This document shows, piece by piece, positions 45,039-50,468 of a stretch of DNA of 50,468 nucleotides (positions are counted from its first letter, which is position 1; every line of letters starts with the position of its first letter). The position numbers and the translations under genes are program-made. The notes below the pieces were generated by a model that worked only from the letters and a program-made list of their open reading frames with translations, had not been told where the DNA came from and did no database searches. The stretch comes from Mogibacterium sp. (GTDB taxonomy: Bacteria > Bacillota > Clostridia > Peptostreptococcales > Anaerovoracaceae). Where the stretch lies: positions 1-50,468 of the forward strand of contig JAKSSP010000009.1 in the NCBI GenBank assembly GCA_024403035.1, written 5' to 3'.

Positions 45039-46121
45039 ATGAACCTGCATTTGGATAAGGACGCTTTTCGTGTTCTAATTGAGGATATTCATATTAAGAC
45101 AGGATACCGCACCGATGTTCTAGAAAAGGATTACTATGTGGCACTTATTTTGAGGGAACTGGCAGATAAGCAATCCGCAGGTCTTCCTGCCTATTTCAAG
45201 GGAGGTACGGCACTGTATAAAGCACTCAAGACGACGAATCGTTTTTCGGAGGATATTGACCTTTCGGTGGATACCCGTGAATGTAGCAGAACACAGAATG
45301 ATAAGCGGCTGGAAGGCGCAACAAAGAAGTATGCTGCATTGTAGCGAGATTCCTCTATGGGAAAGACAAACCGTAGCGAGGTTATTTCTGTATATCGCTA
45401 TGATCCGTTGACTGACTATGATGCTGACGATGCCTTGCAACGTTTTGGGCTTTTGAAAATCGAAGCGACCTCATTCACCACCAGTGAACCTGTGGAGAGT
45501 TTGGAAATCGCACCTTTGCTCTATGACCTTGCAACAGAAGAACAAAAAACAATTCTGGAAACGCAATACGATGTCAGACCGTTTTCGGTTATGACGATTA
45601 CTATGGAGCGTGTCTTTATCGACAAGCTGTTTGCTGCGGAAAGCTATGTGCGGAAGTCAGAGGATTCGCACCGCGCATTTGAAGCTGCTAAGCACATTTA
45701 CGATCTTGCTGTGATTGAGCAGCATCCGAAGATTGTTGCTCTTGTCTTCGATACACAAAAGATGAAACAACTTTTAGACATTCGTATGACGGAGGAACAG
45801 GAGCGTCTGGATGGAATACCGGGTGTTATCCCCAATGAGTTCACATTTTTTATCGATGCTGCGAATTGTGCGGCTGTGCGAACTGCTTATGAAATCATGC
45901 AGCGGCAGTATGTGTTACGAGCATCAGACCGCATTACATTTGATGCTGCCTGTGAGAGCTTAAATCGGCTACAAGGGAGCCTGCTTCAAAATACGGCTTG
46001 GAAAAACTATGCACCGGAAAAGCAGAGTGTTCTTTCAAAGCTTCAGGATGCAAAAATACAACTTAACACTGTAACAGCTTCCAAGTCATTGAAGAAAAAC
46101 AGGGACGACCTGGAACGTTGA
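45039..46121 (+). pseudogene. abiEii: AbiEii-family nucleotidyltransferase toxin, interrupted by an in-frame stop
   Basis: The toxin of the AbiE pair, a nucleotidyltransferase-fold protein. The active-site motif is visible: FKGGTALYKAL (GG at 55-56) and SEDIDLSV (residues 70-77). After codon 101 a TAG at 45342-45344 stops the frame, yet the same frame runs on past it to 46121 with good toxin character (DDALQRFGLLKIEATSFTTSEP and ITMERVFIDKLFAAESYVRKS). It also offers an internal ATG at 45357. The gene therefore looks whole but for one nonsense codon. GAAAGGAACTGAA precedes the start. Other genes here use TAG as a real stop, so recoding is unlikely; sequencing error cannot be excluded. Confidence 0.8.
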
Positions 46122-46371
46122 CAGAAATCATATTTTGACGGAGATAAGAAATCGTTATGACCGCCAAATGACCGCATTTTTTCTGAAAAATATATTCAGA
46201 ATGATACATTTGTTCGATTGCATGCAGGAAATAAGCATGATTTCAATGACTGTAAAGCATATAAAAACACAATTCATCGAGTGGGAATAGTGAATAGTTC
46301 AAAATCTTGAAGATAAAAAAGGCCTGATCGGGGATATCAGACAGGCACTTGATTTAGGCAGGAGGGACTCT

Positions 46372-47916
46372 ATGGCAGAGAACAGGATACTCATAGTGGA
46401 TTTTGGCGGACAGTACAATCAGCTGATCGCCAGAAGAGTGAGAGAATGTGGTGTTTATTCAGAGATAATGGGATATGAATCTATTGATCCGGACAGGATA
46501 CGCAGATTCGATCCAAAGGGCATCATCTTTACCGGCGGACCGCAGAGCGCATATGGCGAGAATGCTCCGTCAATAGATGACGGGATATTCGAGCTGGGCA
46601 TTCCGATTCTGGGTATCTGCTACGGGGCACAGCTTATGGCATACAGACTCGGAGGAAGAATAGAGTCTGCGCCTACCAGCGAATACGGACGCACTGAAGT
46701 TGTCGTAGACGGCAAGACCGGCATCCTGCGTTCTGCTGACGATGTCAATATATGCTGGATGAGCCACACGGATTACATCAGCGAGCCGCCGCAGGGCTTC
46801 ACTGTCACAGCTCGTACCGATGACTGCCCCGTAGCTGCCATGGAAGACCGTTCGAGAGGTTTCTATGCCGTGCAGTTCCATCCTGAAGTCGATCATACGG
46901 AGCACGGGGCTGAGTTCATAAGGGACTTCGTGCTTGATGTATGCGGGTGTGACCGTGACTGGCAGATGGATTCGTTTGCTGTGACGCAGATCGCCGCTAT
47001 CAGGGAAAAGGTCGGAGACGGAAAAGTTCTGCTCGCGCTGTCCGGAGGAGTTGACTCATCTGTGGTAGCGGCTTTGCTCGCAAAAGCAATCGGTCCTCAG
47101 CTTACCTGCGTATTCGTCGACCATGGCCTCATGAGAAAGAACGAAGCTGATGAAGTGTCCGCTATATTCGGAAAGGAAGGGCAGTTCGATCTCAATTTCG
47201 TAAGAGTAGATGCGGCTGAACGGTTCTATGCCGTACTCGCAGGAGTGACAGAGCCTGAGAAAAAGCGCAAGATCATCGGCGAAGAGTTCATCAGAGTATT
47301 CGAAGAGGAATCAAAGAAGATAGGTGCGGTCGATTTCCTGGCGCAGGGAACCATCTATCCGGATATCATTGAAAGCGGGCTCGGAAAGTCCGCGGTCATC
47401 AAGTCTCACCACAATGTGGGAGGTCTTCCTGACTACGTTGACTTCAAGGAAATAATCGAACCGCTGAGGATGCTGTTCAAGGATGAGGTAAGGCAGCTCG
47501 GGCGCGAGCTTGGTCTGCCGGAGTATCTTGTGAGCAGGCAGCCTTTCCCGGGACCGGGCCTCGGGGTCAGGATCATAGGAGACGTTACAGCCGAGAAGGT
47601 ACGCATCGTACAGGACGCAGACGCTATTTACAGAGAAGAAATAGACAGGGCAGGACTTGCCGGAGAGATCAGTCAGTACTATGCCGCTCTCACAAACATG
47701 CAGACGGTCGGAGTCATGGGAGACTTCAGGACATATGATCATGCCATAGCCTTGAGAGCAGTAATAACATCTGATTTCATGACGGCTACGGCTGCTGAGA
47801 TCCCATGGAATGTACTTCAGAGAGTTATGACAAGGATCGTCAATGAGGTCGATCACGTTAACAGAGTATTCTACGATCTCACCAGCAAACCGCCGGGAAC
47901 GGTAGAGATGGAGTAA
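46372..47916 (+). CDS. guaA: GMP synthase (glutamine-hydrolysing), full length
   Basis: The complete two-domain enzyme of 514 residues, which amidates XMP to GMP. The amidotransferase domain has Cys83 in GICYGAQLM and the His170/Glu172 pair in QFHPEVDH. The ATP pyrophosphatase part has SGGVDSS at residues 224-230, [11 protein letters not shown] and [12 protein letters not shown], and it ends [25 protein letters not shown] precedes the ATG. The 250 bases upstream hold no gene; just before the start, GCCTG/CAGGC (46322-46326 and 46342-46346) can form a small hairpin after a run of six A. It is the second GMP synthase in the window, and a decayed integrative element follows its 3' end. Confidence 0.96.
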   Translation: MAENRILIVDFGGQYNQLIARRVRECGVYSEIMGYESIDPDRIRRFDPKGIIFTGGPQSAYGENAPSIDDGIFELGIPILGICYGAQLMAYRLGGRIESAPTSEYGRTEVVVDGKTGILRSADDVNICWMSHTDYISEPPQGFTVTARTDDCPVAAMEDRSRGFYAVQFHPEVDHTEHGAEFIRDFVLDVCGCDRDWQMDSFAVTQIAAIREKVGDGKVLLALSGGVDSSVVAALLAKAIGPQLTCVFVDHGLMRKNEADEVSAIFGKEGQFDLNFVRVDAAERFYAVLAGVTEPEKKRKIIGEEFIRVFEEESKKIGAVDFLAQGTIYPDIIESGLGKSAVIKSHHNVGGLPDYVDFKEIIEPLRMLFKDEVRQLGRELGLPEYLVSRQPFPGPGLGVRIIGDVTAEKVRIVQDADAIYREEIDRAGLAGEISQYYAALTNMQTVGVMGDFRTYDHAIALRAVITSDFMTATAAEIPWNVLQRVMTRIVNEVDHVNRVFYDLTSKPPGTVEME

Positions 47917-47923
47917 ATACAAT

Positions 47924-47965
47924 AAATCCCACAACCCTTGAAAACACTGGGTTGTGGGATTTTTT
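47924..47965 (+). terminator. Terminator after full-length guaA
   Basis: TCCCACAACCC (47927-47937) and GGGTTGTGGGA (47949-47959) form a perfect 11-bp stem, followed by TTTTTT. A-rich bases on the left may let it also stop minus-strand transcription from the XRE gene. Confidence 0.93.
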
Positions 47966-48012
47966 AGTGCTGAAAAAGTAATACAAAAGTAATAATAATT
48001 TAGAATAATCGC

Positions 48013-48441
48013 TTATTTGTTTGCAAGAACTTTTTCTGGATACGTTGATTTCCATTTATGGTATTCTTCTTCGGTCATTTCTCCTGACTTGTATTTTTCA
48101 AATGCATCGAACCAATCTAACATTCTTTCATATAATGGAGACTTATCTGTAGCCAAGTAAACTACTCCATTTTCTTTTACAACGTTTATGTTGAAATTCT
48201 CTTCTAAATAAAAGAGCGAATGCATTACTCCAAGTTCTGAGTCTAAAGATGGATCTGAAAGGGCATACACGCTGATTTCCATAGCGTCAGCAAGAGCCTG
48301 CAGTTGCTTAGGTCCTGGGGTTCTGTTTCCTAGCTCATAATTTCTGATGGCGGATTCTCCGAGTCCACTAATTTTAGCCAGATCTTTCTGAAAAAGCCCC
48401 TTTTCTGTTCTATATTTTCTTATTTTTTCGCCAATAGTCAT
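48013..48441 (-). CDS. XRE-family repressor of the integrative element
   Basis: A protein of about 142 residues with a Cro/cI-type helix-turn-helix at its N terminus (IGEKIRKYRTEKGLFQKDLAKISGLGESAIRNYELGNRTPGPKQLQALADAM). The C terminus (about 75-142) is acidic and of unknown fold. The ATG at 48441 has AAAGGT about ten bases upstream; ATGs at 48447 and 48459 are alternatives. Its promoter and the divergent one both carry the same operator in the spacer, so it likely represses itself and the excisionase-like gene. This is the set-up of element immunity repressors. Confidence 0.85.
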   Translation of the reverse strand: MTIGEKIRKYRTEKGLFQKDLAKISGLGESAIRNYELGNRTPGPKQLQALADAMEISVYALSDPSLDSELGVMHSLFYLEENFNINVVKENGVVYLATDKSPLYERMLDWFDAFEKYKSGEMTEEEYHKWKSTYPEKVLANK

Positions 48442-48478
48442 ATCCATATTACCTTTCATTAATTAACTACGTACTCCT

Positions 48479-48506
48479 ATTATAGCACGAAAGTGTGATG
48501 TGTAAA
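48479..48506 (-). promoter_or_regulatory. XRE gene promoter with operator in the spacer
   Basis: On the minus strand TTTACA (48506-48501) and a perfect TATAAT (48484-48479) are 16 bases apart. The whole spacer is the plus-strand sequence GCACGAAAGTGTGATG (48485-48500), which matches the operator of the divergent promoter. Confidence 0.75.
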
Positions 48507-48608
48507 GCACTGCGTTCAATATTGAAATGCTAGTTTTAAGGTCATAACCAGGTAGTGTATTGCTGACAATCAATGCAATAAATAATTAAATATAAAAAAT
48601 GTATCACA

Positions 48609-48675
48609 AAAATGAACGGTGAGGGTTGACATCACATTTTCGTGATGTTATTATTACATTACGAAAATGAACGGT
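48609..48675 (+). repeat. Direct repeats flanking the excisionase-like gene promoter
   Basis: AAAATGAACGGT occurs at 48609-48620 and 48664-48675, 55 bases apart, one before and one after the promoter at 48626-48654. Both sit beside partial copies of the CACGAAAATG operator core, so they may be extra binding sites for a regulator or recombination protein. Confidence 0.6.
48626..48654 (+). promoter_or_regulatory. Excisionase-like gene promoter with operator in the spacer
   Basis: A perfect TTGACA (48626-48631) and TATTAT (48649-48654) with a 17-base spacer. The palindrome CATCAC-ATTTTC-GTGATG (48630-48647) fills the spacer. Read on the other strand it is CATCACGAAAATGTGATG, matching the XRE promoter operator core CACGAAA(A/G)TGTGATG. 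Confidence 0.8.
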
Positions 48676-48761
48676 CTGGCTGAGACCGAGTAATAACAAG
48701 GAGGTTAATAATGAAAATGAATAGTACAGCGAATCTAATAACAGCAAAGGAGGGTTATGTA

Positions 48762-48971
48762 ATGGCAAGGAATACTAGCGAATCATTTTTAAGAGTAGAA
48801 GATGTTATGGAAATCCTCGGGGTTAAACAGTCTAGCGCATATAAGGTGATAAGAACCTTAAACAAGGAACTTGAGGCAAAGAAATTCATGACATTCAACG
48901 GGAGAGTCAGCAGGGATTATTTTTTCGAAAGATTTCATATTCCGGACAAAGCAGAAGAGCAGATATCGTAA
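48762..48971 (+). CDS. Excisionase-like helix-turn-helix protein
   Basis: About 69 residues with a MerR/excisionase-type helix-turn-helix (FLRVEDVMEILGVKQSSAYKVIRTLNKEL) followed by a short basic wing. Small proteins of this type in Firmicutes elements sit between the repressor and the integrase and aid excision. Two starts are possible: ATG 48762 with AAAGGAGGG upstream, and ATG 48711, 17 codons earlier, with AAGGAGG. The family usually begins near MARNTSESFLRV, which favours 48762. The integrase stub follows 12 bases later. Confidence 0.72.
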   Translation: MARNTSESFLRVEDVMEILGVKQSSAYKVIRTLNKELEAKKFMTFNGRVSRDYFFERFHIPDKAEEQIS

Positions 48972-48983
48972 GGAGGAAAGTAA

Positions 48984-49127
48984 ATGGCAATAAAACATAA
49001 TGAAAAAACAAAGAGATGGGAAGTTAGAGTCTACTATAAAGATGTTTACGGAAAAAGAAAGCAGAAGCATAAAGTTTTTAAAAAGCAAGCAGATGCTGTG
49101 AAATGGCAAAGTGAGTTTCTACTATGA
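48984..49127 (+). pseudogene. Truncated integrase (N-terminal arm-binding domain only)
   Basis: The 47-codon frame, with AAGGAGG upstream, reads MAIKHNEKTKRWEVRVYYKD, then GKRKQKHKVFKKQADAVKWQSEFLL and a stop. This is the arm-type DNA-binding N terminus of tyrosine integrases of Firmicutes elements, normally followed by about 330 more residues with the catalytic Arg, His and Tyr. These are absent. The stop overlaps the ATG of the next small gene, so the truncation looks like a deletion junction. Without a catalytic domain the element cannot move by itself. Confidence 0.7.
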
Positions 49128-49360
49128 AAACACTAACACCAATAAAGGCAATTAGAGAGAAATGCATTGACTGTTGCTGCGGGGAAAAGAAAGAAGTAAG
49201 AGAATGTATCCTTACAAAATGCCCGCTATGGCCGTATAGAATGGGGAAAAGACCTAAAGATGTATAAAGTGTCGATGCAATAAAAATGATTCAAAAAAGT
49301 CGAGATAGCGATCACTTTTTTACGAAAAACTATCCGAATAACAACAGTAAAGATGCCTAA
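49124..49360 (+). pseudogene. Cysteine-rich small element protein with premature stop
   Basis: From ATG 49124 the frame reads MKTLTPIKAIREKCIDCCCGEKK, then VRECILTKCPLWPYRMGKRPKDV and TAA at 49265-49267. The C-x2-CC-C and C-x4-C-P-L-x-P-x-R-x-G pattern recurs in small phage and element proteins and probably binds zinc. The same frame runs on after the stop (SVDAIKMIQKSRDSDHFFTKN, ending in TAA at 49358-49360) and there overlaps the ATG of the next frame, so the original gene was probably 78 codons. It could still make the 47-residue part. Confidence 0.5.
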
Positions 49361-49597
49361 TGAAGGCAAGAGGCTCTGTATAAATTGCAGAGCATTACAT
49401 TATGAAACTGAAAAATATGATTCAGTGCAGATGATTATCCTGAAAGGATGAGTCAATAGAATTAGAGAAGAAAACGATTCTTTGGAGGATCAAACGAAGA
49501 ATTTATATATAGAGTGAATGCGACTGAAGTAATAACAAGCATCGCGGAACTACTCCGTGTTCCACATTTCAGCCTGCAGACATTCGTGGCAAGCTGA
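49353..49597 (+). pseudogene. Frameshifted small element gene with CxxC motif
   Basis: ATG 49353 overlaps the end of the preceding frame and reads MPNEGKRLCINCRALHYETE to a TGA at 49449. In another frame, from 49466 to a TGA at 49595, the sequence reads RFFGGSNEEFIYRVNATEVI and continues TSIAELLRVPHFSLQTFVAS. The two look like parts of one broken gene. I do not recognise the family. The last part abuts the hairpin cluster. Confidence 0.35.
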
Positions 49598-49705
49598 CCC
49601 TGTTCACTCCTAATAAAGTGAGCAGGGCGTTGCCCTTGCGAGCAACACATTTAGGGAGCACCCTAATACCCCTGCAACAGTCTAGTTGTGGTTAGCAGTG
49701 TTGCA
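49598..49705. other. Hairpin cluster resembling a transfer origin
   Basis: Four inverted repeats lie in about 110 bases: CCCTGTTCACT/AGTGAGCAGGG (49598-49608 and 49617-49627), AGGGC/GCCCT (49624-49628 and 49632-49636), TTAGGG/CCCTAA (49651-49656 and 49661-49666) and TGCAACA/TGTTGCA (49673-49679 and 49699-49705). Tandem hairpins next to a run such as CCCTAATACCCC are typical of relaxase nick regions. No relaxase gene is present, so the assignment is inference. Confidence 0.45.
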
Positions 49706-49759
49706 TATATGGGAAACGTGAATTATGATAGATGTATAAATTAGAATTTGCGGGTCTGT

Positions 49760-49771
49760 TTTCTTAAGAAA
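49760..49771. repeat. Perfect palindrome TTTCTTAAGAAA, copy 1
   Basis: A 12-base perfect palindrome. A second identical copy is at 49922-49933, and two terminator hairpins lie between them. Confidence 0.55.
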
Positions 49772-49831
49772 TGCTACGGATAAACCCCAGTTTGTCGAGA
49801 TGATGGAAAATCAGGATTTCTTTACAAAATG

Positions 49832-49858
49832 CAGTAGTTCAATACTACTGTATTTTTA
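49832..49858 (+). terminator. Terminator hairpin in the element's right part
   Basis: CAGTAGT (49832-49838) and ACTACTG (49844-49850) form a 7-bp stem with a TCAAT loop, followed by TATTTTTA. It is the first of two in the stretch before the 40-residue gene. Confidence 0.65.
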
Positions 49859-49883
49859 TATGAGCTAATAAGAGAATTACATC

Positions 49884-49910
49884 GCCGGAACAATCGTGCT
49901 CCGGCTTTTT
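49884..49910 (+). terminator. Terminator hairpin, second
   Basis: GCCGGA (49884-49889) and TCCGGC (49900-49905), extendable by CA/TG past one mismatch, followed by TTTTT. A clear intrinsic terminator that insulates the downstream gene. Confidence 0.8.
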
Positions 49911-49921
49911 ATATACCAAAA

Positions 49922-49933
49922 TTTCTTAAGAAA
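49922..49933. repeat. Perfect palindrome TTTCTTAAGAAA, copy 2
   Basis: Identical to 49760-49771. It abuts the GGAG ribosome site of the 40-residue gene, so a protein bound here, or the folded RNA, could affect that gene's expression. Confidence 0.55.
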
Positions 49934-49945
49934 GGAGAAATAATC

Positions 49946-50068
49946 ATGGCAGATATTGTTATTAAAACCACGAGTGAACTGAAGGACATCATCCTTAGTG
50001 AACTCAAAGAAGGAATCATTGTATCTGTAACACTTGTTGAAAGAGGTGATGAAGTCCTTGTTCTTTAG
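49946..50068 (+). CDS. Small protein, 40 residues
   Basis: The frame begins MADIVIKTTSELKDIILSEL and ends GDEVLVL, with AAGAAAGGAG and a seven-base gap before its ATG, a strong ribosome site. It is acidic, with an alternating hydrophobic pattern suggesting two strands and a helix. No signal peptide or membrane span is seen. I recognise no family. It lies between two terminators upstream and the promoter of the surface-protein gene downstream. Confidence 0.55.
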   Translation: MADIVIKTTSELKDIILSELKEGIIVSVTLVERGDEVLVL

Positions 50069-50148
50069 GCTGGAAGCGGTGCTGTCATTCTCCGTGTGCT
50101 TTGCGGCCGAACTCAGATGTATATATTATTTCAAGAGCAGATGCTGTG

Positions 50149-50157
50149 TGATATAAT
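50149..50157 (+). promoter_or_regulatory. Extended -10 promoter for the surface protein gene
   Basis: TGATATAAT (TGn plus perfect TATAAT) about 50 bases before the ATG. No convincing -35 is visible. Confidence 0.5.
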
Positions 50158-50205
50158 ATTACAGAAAAACATAGATAAGATATATCAATATTATGGAGGA
50201 ATAAA

Positions 50206-50468
50206 ATGAAGAAACAGATATTGGGAGTGCTTTTATGTCTGGCACTGGTGCTATCGTTTGCACCACAAACGGCATTTGCCGCCGACGAAATAGCTCGCGG
50301 CACATGCGGAGATAATATCACGTGGACGCTGGATGATGAAGGCACGCTGACGATCGACGGATGGGGAGAAATGAATGCCTATCCGAATTACTGTGCTGAG
50401 AAGTATATCCAGGAAATCAAAAAAGCTGTAATCAGTGGCGGAATAACGAATATAGGCGAGGCTGCGTT
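50206..50468 (+). CDS. Secreted BspA-like surface protein, N-terminal part
   Basis: The gene runs off the right end after 87 codons. It begins with a clear Sec signal peptide (MKKQILGVLLCLALVLSFAP, cleavage probably after AFA), followed by a mature start ADEIARGTCGDNITWTLDDEGTLTIDGWGEM. This G-x-x-W-x-L-x-x-x-G-T-L-T-I-x-G pattern is characteristic of BspA-like leucine-rich surface proteins of gut and oral bacteria, and IQEIKKAVISGGITNIGEAA is the beginning of the first repeat. TGGAGGA precedes the ATG. Adhesion or host contact is usual for the family; the full architecture is outside the window. Confidence 0.85.
   Translation, partial: MKKQILGVLLCLALVLSFAPQTAFAADEIARGTCGDNITWTLDDEGTLTIDGWGEMNAYPNYCAEKYIQEIKKAVISGGITNIGEAA

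Larger units (their letters stand above)
48013..49940. mobile_element. Decayed integrative element next to guaA
   Basis: A strongly A+T-rich stretch after the 3' end of full-length guaA holds, in order, an XRE repressor divergent from an excisionase-like gene, a truncated integrase, two broken cysteine-motif genes and a cluster of hairpins resembling a transfer origin. The order repressor-excisionase-integrase is that of small integrative elements of Firmicutes. No relaxase or complete recombinase remains. Its ends cannot be fixed; I see no clean copy of the guaA 3' end on the right. Confidence 0.6.

Noticed and set aside
36700-45344. UAG recoding (for example pyrrolysine) as an explanation for the in-frame TAG codons at 36700 and 45342
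   Set aside because: TAG is the normal stop of acpP, groES, guaB and other genes here, and both affected genes are in decayed regions. Ordinary nonsense mutations are simpler.
46315-46346. Minus-strand terminator before full-length guaA
   Set aside because: Read on the minus strand there is a weak hairpin followed by TTTTTT, but no minus-strand gene lies upstream of it that would need one.
49462-49650. A 62-codon open frame on the minus strand over the hairpin cluster
   Set aside because: It spans inverted repeats and an opposite frame with better sense; probably noncoding DNA of the element.

Overview
The window looks like a chromosome segment of an anaerobic Gram-positive bacterium of the Clostridia. 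The grounds are strong AGGAGG-type ribosome sites with some TTG and GTG starts, a CIRCE-controlled groESL operon, a Rex redox repressor, a short 2[4Fe-4S] ferredoxin, an FMN riboswitch ahead of an ECF riboflavin transporter, and a type III glutamine synthetase. The order tsaE-tsaB-rimI-tsaD-ABC-F-(acpP)-rex-...-groES-groEL follows the ydiB-ydiC-ydiD-ydiE-ydiF-rex-groES-groEL order of Bacillus. I cannot name a genus. The backbone is moderately G+C rich; 43.9-46.4 kb and everything after about 48 kb are visibly more A+T rich and hold mobile or decayed DNA.

Layout. 0-0.55 kb: a BrnT/BrnA toxin-antitoxin pair on the minus strand. 0.7-14.7 kb: mostly plus-strand housekeeping genes: an ornithine cyclodeaminase-like enzyme, metG, tatD, tilS, ftsH, a PucR-type regulator with coaX, dus, a periplasmic-binding-type lipoprotein and a PepV-like dipeptidase; one HEYGH-motif protein runs the other way. 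14.7-20.2 kb: FMN riboswitch-ribU, then the tRNA t6A genes and an ABC-F ATPase. 20.2-25.4 kb: acpP-rex, a divergent ferredoxin, a P-loop/Asp23-like protein, an OGG1-like glycosylase and groESL. 25.5-30.6 kb: a MATE exporter divergent from guaB, followed by guaA (ATPase subunit only) and a LysR regulator.

30.8-43.9 kb is the most unusual part. A glnN-asnB-pyrG run makes glutamine and spends it on asparagine and CTP. After a gap with two gene relics comes a 1624-residue protein carrying an HD hydrolase motif, a long helical-repeat region, a NadD-like adenylyltransferase domain and a PRPP-binding (phosphoribosyltransferase) motif. It is followed closely by a lactate/malate dehydrogenase-like protein and a cysteine-motif flavoprotein. 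I consider these three genes the best candidate for an undescribed system, probably in nucleotide or NAD-type cofactor metabolism; that role is inference.

43.95-50.5 kb: a chimeric scrap joining a guaA tail to a secA tail, an AbiEi/AbiEii pair whose toxin gene has an in-frame stop, a second full-length guaA, and after its 3' end a decayed integrative element. The element retains an XRE repressor, an excisionase-like gene, an integrase stub, two broken small genes and an oriT-like run of hairpins. The window ends inside a secreted, BspA-like surface protein gene. No rRNA, tRNA or CRISPR array was recognised.
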